The notes under the pieces are model-generated. The model did not search any database. It had not been told where the DNA came from and saw nothing but the letters and a program-made list of their open reading frames with translations. The translations under genes and the position numbers were made by a program. A DNA stretch of 64,000 nt from Kiritimatiellia bacterium (GTDB lineage: Bacteria > Verrucomicrobiota > Kiritimatiellia > UBA8416 > YA12-FULL-48-11), in NCBI GenBank assembly GCA_028716365.1, contig JAQUPZ010000006.1, positions 333,478-397,477 on the forward strand, written 5' to 3'. Below, in pieces: positions 23,430 to 32,805 of this stretch (position 1 is its first letter; every line of letters starts with the position of its first letter).

Positions 23430-24896
23430 ATGAAATTGAAATACTGGGTAATCATAAGGGCATTGGTTATGGCAATTGCCGTGACCGGTATGGTTTTTGC
23501 GCAGGAAGCCGACAGCAGCGGCACCGGAGAATTCGGTTCCTATGCCGCAAGCAAGGATTACACGCCACCCAGGGATGAAACAGTCCTGAAAAATCTGCAG
23601 AAATGGCAGGGGCAGAAACTCGGACTTCTCATCAGTTGGGGCGCCAACAGTCAATGGGGTATTGACTCCTGGCCGCTTTGCCCCGAACGATACAAGTGGA
23701 ATCAGCGGCATGACTGGGTCAAGAACCTGCCAAGTTCGTTCACCAATGATGATCGTGCATATAAAAAAGCATACGAAGACCTGTTATTTACTTTCAAGCC
23801 GACGAAGTTCAACCCGGATAAGTGGGCTGCAGCTTTCAAGGATGGCGGCGTGAGATATGTGCTGGTCATGGCCAAGCATCATGATGGTTTCAGCATGTTC
23901 GATACTGCCACCACCGACTACAAAACCACTTCGAAACATTGTCCATTCCATACTGATCCCAGGGCCAACGCCGTAAGAGAAATCAATTCCTCTCTGAACC
24001 GGCAGGGGATCAGTGTAGGAATTTATTTCTCAAAACCGGACTGGGGTTGTCCGTACTTCTGGAACCCGGATTTCCCATTGAATAAAGGCCGGAATGCCAA
24101 CTACAAACCCGGCGAACATCCGGATTTGTGGAAAAAATTCAAAGATTTCACCTGGAAACAAATCGAGGAACTCATGACCGGCTATGGCCCCATTGATATT
24201 CTCTGGCTTGATGGCGGCTGGGTTAATCCTTCGAGTAACCATCAGGACATTGATGTGACCGGGATGGCGGCAATGGCAAGAAAACACCAGCCAGGACTTA
24301 TAGTCGTGGACCGTTGCGTGAAGGGTGAAAATGAAAATTATATTACCCCGGAACAGGCAATTCCCTCCCGGTTATTACCGTACCCGTGGGAAACATGCAT
24401 GACCATGGGTACACATTGGAGTTTCTTTCCCAACGAACAGTATAAAAGCACTGCCACTCTGATCCGCAATTTATGCCGTATCGTTGCCCGCGGCGGTAAT
24501 TATGTGCTTGGTATTGGCGCCAATCCTGACGGTGAATTTGATCCCACCGTCTATGATCGTCTCAGGGAGATGGGAACGTGGCTCAAACTCAACGGTGAAG
24601 CCATTTACGACACCTGTCCCGTGGCGCCTTACGAACAGAGTGACTGTGTTTTTACCAGGAGACGTGACGGCACGGTGTATGCCATTATGCTTTCCAAAAA
24701 TGAAAACAGCAAACCGCCTGCCACAATATCCCTGCCGGCCATTCTCACGGAAAAAACCACGGGGATGACACTGCTTGGTTACGGTACGCTCCAGCCCGGC
24801 GAGACAAAAGACGGTCAGACAACCATCTCTATTCCGGAAAAGGCAAGGGTTGCACCACCGTGTGAGTATGCGTGGACTATTAAACTAATTCGATAG
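23430..24896 (+). CDS. Alpha-L-fucosidase-like GH29, secreted
   Basis: 488 residues with a signal peptide (about 1-25, ending MVFAQ). GH29 features: KLGLLISWGANSQWGIDSW near the start of the barrel, RYVLVMAKHHDGFSMFDTATT (the conserved KHHDGF strand), and PIDILWLDGGW, where D261 is the expected nucleophile. A C-terminal sandwich covers about 390-488. The acid/base residue is not conserved across GH29 and cannot be assigned. It would release terminal alpha-L-fucose outside the cytoplasm. It follows the URO-D-like gene by 12 bases; the ribosome site (GGTGGAAAA) is weak, suggesting translational coupling. A second GH29 lies at 28299-29864. Confidence 0.93.
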   Translation: MKLKYWVIIRALVMAIAVTGMVFAQEADSSGTGEFGSYAASKDYTPPRDETVLKNLQKWQGQKLGLLISWGANSQWGIDSWPLCPERYKWNQRHDWVKNLPSSFTNDDRAYKKAYEDLLFTFKPTKFNPDKWAAAFKDGGVRYVLVMAKHHDGFSMFDTATTDYKTTSKHCPFHTDPRANAVREINSSLNRQGISVGIYFSKPDWGCPYFWNPDFPLNKGRNANYKPGEHPDLWKKFKDFTWKQIEELMTGYGPIDILWLDGGWVNPSSNHQDIDVTGMAAMARKHQPGLIVVDRCVKGENENYITPEQAIPSRLLPYPWETCMTMGTHWSFFPNEQYKSTATLIRNLCRIVARGGNYVLGIGANPDGEFDPTVYDRLREMGTWLKLNGEAIYDTCPVAPYEQSDCVFTRRRDGTVYAIMLSKNENSKPPATISLPAILTEKTTGMTLLGYGTLQPGETKDGQTTISIPEKARVAPPCEYAWTIKLIR

Positions 24897-25200
24897 TCAT
24901 TGTTCAGTCACTAACAGACGAGCCCGTACAAAATTGATGATCAGGCGAGAGTTTGGGCGTCAAACTTGTGAGAAATCGACTCGTTTTGTCAAATCTGAGA
25001 TAGTCGATAAAAGAACAACTAGGTGTTGTTAACTATATCTAGTAATCGGAACATCTACATCAGTCATGTATTTTTTTTAACATGATAACACATTCTGTTT
25101 CAATACCGTCCGATTTGGCACAACCAATGCTTGAAAAAAAGCAGATAAGATGCTGAAATCCAAAAAGGCAGGGGATTAATTGGCAAGAAGGAAGAAACTA
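24897..25200. other. 304-base intergenic stretch
   Basis: No gene, tRNA or clear promoter was recognised. TCATGT/ACATGA flank a T-rich run at about 25064-25086, but this lacks terminator geometry. Confidence 0.4.
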
Positions 25201-25410
25201 ATGAAAAATTTCGAATGTCCTTTATGTAAAAAAGCAAATCTGCTCTTAGAAGACAACCTCAGGCTGGTAACGGACAATGACCAGAATATTCATCGGCCCA
25301 AACACATTTTATTCCATCAATATATTTGTCCTAGTTGTGGTTTTGTGGCCCTTATCAAACCACCGGAAGAAGGTGAACAACCGGAATCAACCGTAAGTTG
25401 GCCTGGGTAA
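25201..25410 (+). CDS. Small zinc-ribbon-like protein
   Basis: 69 residues from an ATG at 25201 with GAAGGAAG upstream; a TTG seven codons earlier with AGGGG nearby is an alternative start. Two paired-cysteine knuckles, CPLCKK near the start and CPSCGF about 40 residues later, suggest one structural zinc site. No signal peptide or further domain is present. The protein is not assigned to a named family. It lies alone upstream of the CorC-like gene; such small zinc-ribbon proteins may bind nucleic acid or protein, but nothing here shows which. Confidence 0.6.
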   Translation: MKNFECPLCKKANLLLEDNLRLVTDNDQNIHRPKHILFHQYICPSCGFVALIKPPEEGEQPESTVSWPG

Positions 25411-25504
25411 TGTCATGAAAGTGCTGATCCTGAGCGACAACATGAGTATTGGCAAAATGTGTCGCTCTTGACTTACTCGCCGTTGTTTGGAGTATTCTAT
25501 TCGA

Positions 25505-26830
25505 ATGAAGGAAATTGCCTTTGAAATACTTGTTATAGTAATGCTCATCATGGTGAATGGCTTTCTTGCCATGGCGGAGATAGCGGTTGTCTCGGCAAAA
25601 AAGGCCATCCTGCGCCGCAAGGCAGAGCAGGGCAATTTGAAGGCAAAGGCTGCCCTTGAAATGGCTGAATCTCCCACTCGCTTCCTGAGTACTGTCCAGA
25701 TAGGGATCACGCTCGTTGGGATACTGGCCGGGGCATATGGAGGCGCCACGCTGGCGGAAAAGCTTGCCGACTTCCTGTCGATGACGCCTGTAATAGGCCG
25801 GTTTGCAGAAGCCATGGCGGTGGCAATTGTTGTTACCGTAATAACATACCTGTCGCTGGTTTTCGGGGAACTGGTTCCTAAGCGTATTGGGCTCAGCTAC
25901 CCGGAAAAAATAGCAGCGCTAGCCGCCAGACCGATGCTGTGGCTTTCAGAAATGGCAGGACCGGTGGTCCGTTTCCTCAGTATTTCAACAGATGCCGTCC
26001 TGAAAGTCATGAACTTGCGATCTGCTAAAAAAGATATTGTAACAGAGGATGAAATCAAGGGTCTGATGCAGGAAGGAGTAAGGGCCGGAGCTTTTGCGAA
26101 AGCCGAGGGGCAAATGGTGTCAAATGTTCTCGATCTCGACCAGATGACCGTACGCGATATCATGACCCCGCGGCCGAAAATAACATGGCTTAACCAGGAT
26201 GACAATCATCAGCAGATATGGCACAAGATAGTGATCAGTAAGTTTTCCAGTTTCCCGGTATATGAAAAGAACCATGACCGTGTCGCAGGAGTTGTTTCCG
26301 TAAAGGCGATCTACGCCAACCTTGCGGCCGGTGTAGAGATCAATTTGAAGGATCTCATGGTAAAGCCAATGATAGTTCCGGAATCACAGGATGTTCCGAG
26401 GTTACTTGAATCCCTCAAGAACGGACAAAGCAATATTGCACTGGTTGCAGATGAGTTCGGGAACATAACAGGAATGGTAACTCCGCATGATGTAGTGGAG
26501 GCAATTATAGGAGACCTGCCGAGTCTGGAACAGCGGCTCAACCCTGAAATAAAATTGAGAAATGATGGCACATGGCTTATCGACGGGATGGTTGATATTG
26601 AACGTGTTGAACGTGTATTGCCGGGATTCCGGGAGGGAGGGGAGGGCAACCGGGATTACCAGACCATGGCAGGTTATCTCGTAAAGCGTATGGGTCATCT
26701 GCCTTCCGAAGGAGAGACACTTGACAGCATGGGATATATCTTTGAGGTACTGGACATGGATGGACCGCGGATTGACAAGGTGATCGTTGTACCGACGTCT
26801 ACCGTAAAACAAGTTACCAAGGGCCTTTAA
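25505..26830 (+). CDS. CNNM/CorC (HlyC-type) membrane protein with CBS pair
   Basis: 441 residues from the ATG at 25505, with GGAG eleven bases upstream. The N-terminal DUF21/CNNM membrane domain (about 1-185) has roughly four hydrophobic helices and VFGELVPKRIGLSYPE, a conserved family loop. A CBS pair follows (about 200-325; VRDIMTPRPKITWL starts it, and DEFGNITGMVTPHDVVEAI ends it). The C-terminal CorC_HlyC domain runs about 345-435 (WLIDGMVDIERVERVLPGF). Family members are linked to magnesium or cobalt efflux; the old name haemolysin is misleading. An Nramp-type metal transporter follows 36 bases downstream in the same direction, so the pair probably forms a divalent-cation homeostasis operon. 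Confidence 0.93.
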   Translation: MKEIAFEILVIVMLIMVNGFLAMAEIAVVSAKKAILRRKAEQGNLKAKAALEMAESPTRFLSTVQIGITLVGILAGAYGGATLAEKLADFLSMTPVIGRFAEAMAVAIVVTVITYLSLVFGELVPKRIGLSYPEKIAALAARPMLWLSEMAGPVVRFLSISTDAVLKVMNLRSAKKDIVTEDEIKGLMQEGVRAGAFAKAEGQMVSNVLDLDQMTVRDIMTPRPKITWLNQDDNHQQIWHKIVISKFSSFPVYEKNHDRVAGVVSVKAIYANLAAGVEINLKDLMVKPMIVPESQDVPRLLESLKNGQSNIALVADEFGNITGMVTPHDVVEAIIGDLPSLEQRLNPEIKLRNDGTWLIDGMVDIERVERVLPGFREGGEGNRDYQTMAGYLVKRMGHLPSEGETLDSMGYIFEVLDMDGPRIDKVIVVPTSTVKQVTKGL

Positions 26831-26866
26831 TGGCGAATTAAGTGAATTTGATTTACTAATATATAC

Positions 26867-28147
26867 GTGAATTTTCTTGAAAAGCTTTTTTCGGTTCAAA
26901 AAAATCTCAAAACTATTCCACATCTTCCCAGCCTCGGAGCTAAGAATTTCCTGAAATATATCGGACCCGGTCTTCTGGTCACCGTTGGATTCATTGATCC
27001 CGGCAACTGGGCTTCCAATATTGCGGCAGGTGCCAGTTACGGCTATACCCTGCTCTGGGTGGTGACCCTTTCCACCATCATGCTTGTTCTGCTCCAGCAC
27101 AACGTGGCACACCTGGGTATTGCCACCGGTCTCTGTCTGTCCGAGGCAGCTACGATTCACACAAAAAGATGGGTTTCCCGTTCTATCCTGTCCACCGCCA
27201 TGATGGCTTCGGTTTCCACCAGTCTTGCGGAGATCCTGGGAGGTGCAATTGCCTTGAATATGCTGTTCAATATTCCTCTTAAGATATGTGCCATGATGAC
27301 TGCGGGCCTGGCTGCATTCATGCTTTTCTCTAATTCATACAGACGGCTCGAAAAATGGATTATAGGTTTTGTTTCCCTGATCGGATTATCCTTCCTGTAT
27401 GAACTGACCCTGGTGAATGTGGAATGGGGGAAGGCGGCCTCAGGATGGATCAAGCCGGAAATTCCGGCGAATGCCATGCTGATTGTCATGAGCATCCTGG
27501 GATCCGTGGTCATGCCCCATAACCTCTTTCTGCATTCGGAAATCATCCAGAGCCGTGAGTGGAATCTGAAGGATGACACCATTATTAAGAAACAACTGGA
27601 CTATGAGTTCATGGATACCCTTTTCTCCATGTTCGTTGGTTGGGCCATTAACAGTGCCATGATTATCCTGGCTGCGGCCGCTTTTTTCGCGCACCGGATG
27701 CCGGTGAGCGAGCTGTCCCAGGCGGAAAGGTTACTCGCCCCGTTGTTGGGCAGTCACGCTTCCTGGATATTCGCGCTGGCCCTTCTGTTTTCCGGACTTT
27801 CATCCAGTGTAACCTCCGGCATGGCCGGCGGCACGATCATGGCGGGTTGTTTCGGGGAATCCTACGATATTCGCGACAGCCATTCACGGCTCGGGGTTGG
27901 CCTTTCTTTTATCGGCGCGCTGGTCATCATATTCCTTATAAACGATCCATTCAAGGGATTGCTTTACTCCCAGATGGCATTAAGCATCCAGCTCCCCTTC
28001 ACGATTTTCTTACAGATATATCTGACCTCCTCTAAGAAGGTCATGGGAAAATTCGCAAATACCAGGACCACTACCGCGCTGCTCGTTCTGGTCGGCGTAG
28101 TGGTGTCGGGACTGAACATCCGGCTTTTGTACGGATTTCTCAGGTAG
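26867..28147 (+). CDS. Nramp-family divalent metal transporter
   Basis: 426 residues from a GTG at 26867; no ATG lies upstream in frame after the preceding gene, and the next in-frame ATG would remove helix 1. The protein has about 11 membrane helices. Helix 1 carries DPGN (D44, N47) and helix 6 carries MPHN (M216, H218, N219), the metal-binding residues of Mn/Fe-transporting Nramp proteins. The metal-binding Met is kept, favouring transition metals over magnesium. Position three before that Met is Ser rather than Ala, which should matter little because its backbone carbonyl is the ligand. No strong ribosome site precedes the GTG, suggesting coupling to the CorC-like gene 36 bases upstream. 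Confidence 0.92.
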   Translation: MNFLEKLFSVQKNLKTIPHLPSLGAKNFLKYIGPGLLVTVGFIDPGNWASNIAAGASYGYTLLWVVTLSTIMLVLLQHNVAHLGIATGLCLSEAATIHTKRWVSRSILSTAMMASVSTSLAEILGGAIALNMLFNIPLKICAMMTAGLAAFMLFSNSYRRLEKWIIGFVSLIGLSFLYELTLVNVEWGKAASGWIKPEIPANAMLIVMSILGSVVMPHNLFLHSEIIQSREWNLKDDTIIKKQLDYEFMDTLFSMFVGWAINSAMIILAAAAFFAHRMPVSELSQAERLLAPLLGSHASWIFALALLFSGLSSSVTSGMAGGTIMAGCFGESYDIRDSHSRLGVGLSFIGALVIIFLINDPFKGLLYSQMALSIQLPFTIFLQIYLTSSKKVMGKFANTRTTTALLVLVGVVVSGLNIRLLYGFLR

Positions 28148-28298
28148 GCAAAAAATTATTTCTGGAATAGACAGTTAATAGCCAATAAGTAAATTTAACT
28201 TATCAATCTCTGCTTATGTCTTTTGTACCTATTGGACTTTGGTTAATTTCAGGCAACGAAGATCAATGGCGCACCACTTTCCGACATGCGGATGAACG

Positions 28299-29864
28299 CT
28301 AATCATCAAATTTTACTGGTTTGAGGTTTTTGCCGGTGATCCTGAGTGCGCAGGTATATTCAGATATTTTCTGTGCAGGAACTTTCACGATGAGCCCCTC
28401 AACTGTCTGTGTCCATTCGATTTTACCGTCATAACCGAGCAGGTTCACGCTCCTGATTTTGTTTATATCTTCACCCGCAGGTTTGGCCAGCGACTTTATG
28501 ACAAGTTGACCATCTGCCGGCCAGCCGAGTGCTATGGCGTATAGTGTTTTACCCTTGGTGGTGAAACGGATATCTTTGCTGGTATATTCAAAGTCTTCTT
28601 TGAAATGGCCGCCTTTTGCCCTTACCGGTCCTTCGCCGTAAACCAGCCATGGACGCGTACCAAAAATAGCTTCGCCATAAATCTTTACCCACACGGCCAT
28701 TTCTTCAAGTATCTGTTCAGCGTCGGTATCCAGCGAACCATCGGGTCTCTGTACTACATTCAGGAGAAGGTTCCCGTTTTTACTCGTGATGTCTACAAGT
28801 GAGTGGACTACCCATTTCGCCGAGCGGTACATCTTGCCGGTGTCCTTGGCCTTCCAGTTCCTGTTATAATACCAGTCCCCGATAGAGGTATCGGTCTGCC
28901 ATGGATAAGGATTGATCCCGGGCATAACTCCGCGTTCGAGGTCCTGGATCCATTTTCCTTCTGAGTCCTGTTTGCAGTTATAAACAACTTCAAGGCATCC
29001 GCGGGTTTCAATGTCCTTGTTGTACAGATGGGCTATCATCCTGCGTCCGACATCATTCGTGAACGGCAGTCCGCCGTCGGTATAGAGCAGGTCGAGCTGA
29101 TAATTGTCGATCAGGTCGGTTATGCGTTTGTACCATTCTTCATGCCATTCCGGATTATTACTATACCAGCTTTTGTCATTTGTATCGGCGGGCTTGTGAT
29201 AGAGGTCCCAGTACTTTTCATTCGCGCCGTCATAGGGTACACCGGCTTTAGGGCCGGTCTTGTCGGAACGATGTGCGCTCTGGAACCAGGTAAAACTGGC
29301 CCCCATGTGTTCAGAAACACCGAAACGTAAACCGTATTTCTGTGCAGCCTTTTTCCAGTCACCAACCACATCGCGTTCTGGTCCCATGTTGACGGCGTTC
29401 CACTTGTGGTGTTTTGAGTTCCAGAGGTCGAAATTGTCGTGATGACAGCCCATACTGACGAAATATTTTGCACCGGCTTTTTTATACAGAGACATTAACC
29501 GGTCAGGGTCCCATTTCTCAGCTTTCCACAGGGGGATAATATCCTTGTATCCGAATTCTGACGGGTGACCGTAATTCTCCAGATGATACTTGTAATGGCG
29601 GTTTTTTTCCTCGTACATGCCGCGGGCATACCAGTCGCCGTCCATCGGAACAGCCTGTGGTCCCCAGTGTGCCCAGATGCCGAACTTTGCATCACGGAAC
29701 CAGTCTGGATATTTATACTGCTTGAGTGACTCATCTGTCGGCTGGAAGAAGTTTTTAGAGAAGTGCCCCTTGTTGCAAAGAACACATCCGGTGAATGTCA
29801 GCACGGTTGCAAGCACGCATACTATGGCAATCGAGGCAATGATTGTGAATGTCATCTTTCGCAT
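28299..29864 (-). CDS. Alpha-L-fucosidase-like GH29 lipoprotein
   Basis: 521 residues. The N-terminus has a lipoprotein signal with lipobox LTFTGC, so the enzyme is probably membrane-anchored, unlike the soluble GH29 at 23430-24896. KFGIWAHWGPQAVP and KYFVSMGCHHDNFDLWNSKH are the conserved early strands, and LDLLYTDGGLPF places the nucleophile at D263. The C-terminal sandwich ends near VPAQKISEYTCALRI. GGGGAAAACCC precedes the ATG. The gene is alone, in opposite orientation to its neighbours. Two GH29 enzymes with different localisation suggest that fucose is removed at two stages or from two linkages (inference). Confidence 0.92.
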   Translation of the reverse strand: MRKMTFTIIASIAIVCVLATVLTFTGCVLCNKGHFSKNFFQPTDESLKQYKYPDWFRDAKFGIWAHWGPQAVPMDGDWYARGMYEEKNRHYKYHLENYGHPSEFGYKDIIPLWKAEKWDPDRLMSLYKKAGAKYFVSMGCHHDNFDLWNSKHHKWNAVNMGPERDVVGDWKKAAQKYGLRFGVSEHMGASFTWFQSAHRSDKTGPKAGVPYDGANEKYWDLYHKPADTNDKSWYSNNPEWHEEWYKRITDLIDNYQLDLLYTDGGLPFTNDVGRRMIAHLYNKDIETRGCLEVVYNCKQDSEGKWIQDLERGVMPGINPYPWQTDTSIGDWYYNRNWKAKDTGKMYRSAKWVVHSLVDITSKNGNLLLNVVQRPDGSLDTDAEQILEEMAVWVKIYGEAIFGTRPWLVYGEGPVRAKGGHFKEDFEYTSKDIRFTTKGKTLYAIALGWPADGQLVIKSLAKPAGEDINKIRSVNLLGYDGKIEWTQTVEGLIVKVPAQKISEYTCALRITGKNLKPVKFDD

Positions 29865-30061
29865 GGGTTTTCCCCTTTCTTTTGAAATACATTTTCCAGA
29901 TTTATGCAGAATAAAAAATGTCCTGGAAATGAGTAAAACTTAAGGCATTGGCTGTAACAATCTTTTTTATGAAGAAAAGAATGGATAATAATGACCGGGG
30001 ATGGATAATAATGACTTTGCCGATATCGGATAGCATGGTTTGGCAGGTTGGAGAAAAGAAC

Positions 30062-30622
30062 ATGCCGCAAATAATTATACCAAATGTCTGGGTTGTGATT
30101 GTTTCGGGTGCCGTGATCTGGTTCATCGGTGATACGATGAAACGGCATCTAAACCGTCAAGGTCGTCCATCACTGCTCGGCCGTACATTGGCACTGTTTG
30201 GATTCAGTGCAGTCTGTCTGGGTATTTATGCAGGGTTCTGGGGACCTGTTAAAGTGGGGAATACTACTCTTGAACTTTTCTCGTTTTCACATTTCCTTCA
30301 ACAGTCCCATAATAAGGCGGATTCCTATGTTCGTGCTAACCTGGTACTCAGCAGTGAGCCTGCAACCGGCTGGCATGGCGGATCCAAATCGTCATTGCAG
30401 TACACCGTGAAGAATAATGGCGACCGCAATGTTTCATGTCTCATACTTCGATTTACGACTGGAGCTGGTACGGGGAAAACAATTGATCTTCCTTTGCATG
30501 GTCCATTTCCCGCAAGAGAAACGGTCAAGGCATATATCAGTGTTCCGCCGACTGTCGATCGTTCCTACTTCAAAAACATTCCCTGGGTTAATGCCAGCCA
30601 CATTGTTGGTGCTCGTTTTTAA
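30062..30622 (+). CDS. Membrane-anchored protein of unknown function
   Basis: 186 residues from the ATG at 30062, chosen for GGAG nine bases upstream; further in-frame ATGs reach back to 29948 without a ribosome site. Two hydrophobic segments (about 5-22 VWVVIVSGAVIWFIG, and about 45-62 FGFSAVCLGIYAGFW) suggest a double-spanning anchor. The C-terminal about 85-186 reads as a beta-sandwich (SSLQYTVKNNGDRNVSCLIL; ETVKAYISVPP), like FxLYD-type domains. Not recognised as a named family. It is 56 bases upstream of the STAS-like gene in the same direction. Confidence 0.6.
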   Translation: MPQIIIPNVWVVIVSGAVIWFIGDTMKRHLNRQGRPSLLGRTLALFGFSAVCLGIYAGFWGPVKVGNTTLELFSFSHFLQQSHNKADSYVRANLVLSSEPATGWHGGSKSSLQYTVKNNGDRNVSCLILRFTTGAGTGKTIDLPLHGPFPARETVKAYISVPPTVDRSYFKNIPWVNASHIVGARF

Positions 30623-30678
30623 TTAAAAAGAGAAACCTGTCAGCATAAAACTCTTAAAAATGGAGTGAATATATTTTC

Positions 30679-31083
30679 ATGAACATGGATCTCCGAATAA
30701 CGGTAAAAAATGAGTATATTGTTGTCGTAGTGACTGGTGCCTACGAACGTAATGAAGCTGTTAATAGAATTGATCAGATCCTCAATGCATGCGTGGAGCA
30801 TAAAAAAACAAGACTGCTTGTTGATGTTCGATCCGTTGAGGGCAAGATGTCTGTTGAGGAAACATTTTTCTATGCCGAGGAATTCTCGAAGAAATATATT
30901 AACCTGGTCAGTGAAGGAAAGCTCTCGCATGTTAAAGTCGCTTATGTTGGAAACTATCCTCTGTTGGATAAAGGGAACCTGGGTGAAACTGTTGCGGTGA
31001 ACCGGGGTATTGACGGAAAGGTGACCGATAATATCGACGAAGCCATTTCGTGGCTTGAAGTGAAGCCGGAACGTAAAGAGTAG
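30679..31083 (+). CDS. SpoIIAA/STAS-like cytoplasmic protein
   Basis: 134 residues with alternating strands and helices as in SpoIIAA-like proteins: YIVVVVTGAYERNEAVNRID, TRLLVDVRSVEGKMSVEETF, then HVKVAYVGNYPLLDKGNLGE near the C-terminus. Classical STAS regulators carry a phosphorylatable Ser in a DxSG context; no such motif is seen here, so a phospho-switch role is doubtful. SpoIIAA-like relatives act as small regulatory or lipid-binding modules, and many have no assigned function. GGAG lies some distance (about 14 bases) before the ATG. It sits 56 bases upstream of a membrane-anchored ACP-like gene, perhaps in one transcript. Confidence 0.7.
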   Translation: MNMDLRITVKNEYIVVVVTGAYERNEAVNRIDQILNACVEHKKTRLLVDVRSVEGKMSVEETFFYAEEFSKKYINLVSEGKLSHVKVAYVGNYPLLDKGNLGETVAVNRGIDGKVTDNIDEAISWLEVKPERKE

Positions 31084-31139
31084 CAATGGTACGGGATGTG
31101 CAGTGCTGCTGAAATCCAACTTGTTTTTAAAATTTACCC

Positions 31140-31571
31140 ATGGTTTGGATATTCATAGGAATTGTTTTTGTTCTCACCGCGATCGGCTTCATGCAGTTAG
31201 TGGCTGTGCGGGTAAGCCGTTACGTTGCGGGACGTCCTCGATTATCAGAAGATGCGTTTGCAGAGAAATTCTTCCCGGAAGAACAAAGGACAAAAGCCAT
31301 AAGAATACGTCAGTTGCTTGCACCATATCTGCCGGTAAATGTAAGTTATGTTCATCCATCAGACCGTCTTGTTGATGATCTTGGCCTTTCAGCCCGTCTG
31401 ACCCGTGGTCTGGATCTGGTCTCATTTGTGCAGGATCTTGAAGATGAATTCAAAGTGGAATTTGGTGAAGATGATTACCTGCAAATACAGACTTTCCATA
31501 ATGTGGTTGAGATAGTTATTGAAAAAACAGGCGGTCGTGGTCCTGATGTTGGTAGTGAGACAACGTCATAA
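31140..31571 (+). CDS. Membrane-anchored acyl-carrier-like protein lacking the usual Ser
   Basis: 143 residues. One N-terminal membrane helix (about 2-22, WIFIGIVFVLTAIGFMQLVA) is followed by an ACP-like helical bundle (about 75-130): SDRLVDDLGLSARLTRGLDL then VSFVQDLEDEFKVEFGEDDY. In true carrier proteins the second helix begins DSL, with Ser carrying phosphopantetheine; here the equivalent is LDL, so the prosthetic-group site seems absent. It may be a structural or regulatory relative rather than a carrier. No strong ribosome site is visible. It is convergent with the GspF-like gene. Confidence 0.65.
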   Translation: MVWIFIGIVFVLTAIGFMQLVAVRVSRYVAGRPRLSEDAFAEKFFPEEQRTKAIRIRQLLAPYLPVNVSYVHPSDRLVDDLGLSARLTRGLDLVSFVQDLEDEFKVEFGEDDYLQIQTFHNVVEIVIEKTGGRGPDVGSETTS

Positions 31572-31617
31572 TTGTCGAGTAATTAGTCGTGAAACGGCTG
31601 TCAACATCTGAACTGCT

Positions 31618-32784
31618 TCACATACCGATAATGCCCGGTAGTTCGAACAGCGGCATGAGTACTGCAATAACAATTCCACCAACGATAATACCGAGGAAAA
31701 CAATCAGAATCGGCTGAATCAGTGAGTTCAAGGCATCAACCGTCATGTTTACCTCCTCGTCGAAGTAATCGGCGGTCTTATCCATCATTTCATCGACCTT
31801 TCCTGTTTTTTCACCACCCTGCAGCATTTGCATCAGCGTATCGGGAAATATCTTTTGTGTTCCCAGTGCGGCAGACAGGGGAGTACCACCCGCGACACGT
31901 ACACGCGCATTCAGAACAACCTGTTCCGAGATACTATTGCCTGTGGCAGCGCCGGCAAGTTCAATGGCATTGATAATGGGTATTCCGCTACGTAATAGTT
32001 GACCGTATGCTCTCGCAAAACGTGCAGAAACAGTTTTCCGTGTTAAGTTGCCGAATACCGGCCAGTGGAGATTCAGCCAGTCGGAAATGACTTTGCCCGT
32101 TAAAGTTGCTTTCCAGGCATTGCTCAACACCATGAATAAACCAATACCGGCAAGAATCCATAAACCATGGTGCTTTATGGCTTTGCTTGCCTTAAGAAGA
32201 AAAAGTGTTGGACCGGGAAGTTCATGGTGCAGGTCCTGGTACATGCTTTGAAATACAGGAAGAATAAACAGGAGGAAGAGAAGTATGACGATACCGGCTA
32301 TACTCAGGACAACGGCAGGATAAATCATGGCAGATTGCACTTTTTTCCTGAGTCGTACGTTCGCATCGATGTACTTTGCAATCTCTTCCAGCATTTCGGC
32401 AAGCCGGCCGGAAGTTTCTGCTGCTTTAATCATGCTTGTACAAAGAGGCGGGAAGATTGACGGAAATTTCATGAATGAAGCAGAGAGTTGAGAACCATCT
32501 GCAATATCCATTCGAACAGTATTAATTACGCGTTTAAAATTTGAATTCGATGTTTGTCCTTCAACGCTGATCAAGGCTGCTTCAATTGATAATCCGGATG
32601 ACAACATGGCTGCCATTTTGTGAAGAAATACCGGCACATCTCTTGATGCTATTTTTCTGGAACCTGCAACAGTATGTTTTTTAACAGGCGATGACCGGAT
32701 GGCTTCTTGCTGGTGTGCATGCATATTGCTTGAAGAGATGTTGCGCGTACACACGGCAATGTCAACCACGAATTCCTGTTGCAT
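31618..32784 (-). CDS. Type II secretion / type IV pilus GspF/PilC-like inner-membrane protein
   Basis: 388 residues with two T2SSF domains, about 45-175 (FLHKMAAMLSSGLSIEAALI; AETSGRLAEMLEEIAKYIDA) and about 245-375 (FARAYGQLLRSGIPIINAIE; GEKTGKVDEMMDKTADYF). Each ends in membrane helices; the first pair lies at about 170-230. The platform protein would couple the assembly ATPase to pseudopilus growth. No GspE, GspG or other secretion genes are nearby, so it is an orphan here; such scattering is common in PVC genomes. No ribosome site precedes the ATG at 32784, and a start about 20 codons later is possible. Confidence 0.85.
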   Translation of the reverse strand: MQQEFVVDIAVCTRNISSSNMHAHQQEAIRSSPVKKHTVAGSRKIASRDVPVFLHKMAAMLSSGLSIEAALISVEGQTSNSNFKRVINTVRMDIADGSQLSASFMKFPSIFPPLCTSMIKAAETSGRLAEMLEEIAKYIDANVRLRKKVQSAMIYPAVVLSIAGIVILLFLLFILPVFQSMYQDLHHELPGPTLFLLKASKAIKHHGLWILAGIGLFMVLSNAWKATLTGKVISDWLNLHWPVFGNLTRKTVSARFARAYGQLLRSGIPIINAIELAGAATGNSISEQVVLNARVRVAGGTPLSAALGTQKIFPDTLMQMLQGGEKTGKVDEMMDKTADYFDEEVNMTVDALNSLIQPILIVFLGIIVGGIVIAVLMPLFELPGIIGM

Positions 32785-32805
32785 TATCCAGCGATAGGTA
32801 CTTAT

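Noticed and set aside
25064..25086. Rho-independent terminator with T-run
   Set aside because: The T-run is in the loop between short arms, not after the stem.
24897..25200. Possible tRNA or small RNA gene
   Set aside because: No cloverleaf, TTCGA arm or CCA end was found.
30679..31571. Anti-sigma/STAS phospho-switch module
   Set aside because: No DxSG phosphorylation motif in the STAS-like protein and no kinase or phosphatase partner nearby.
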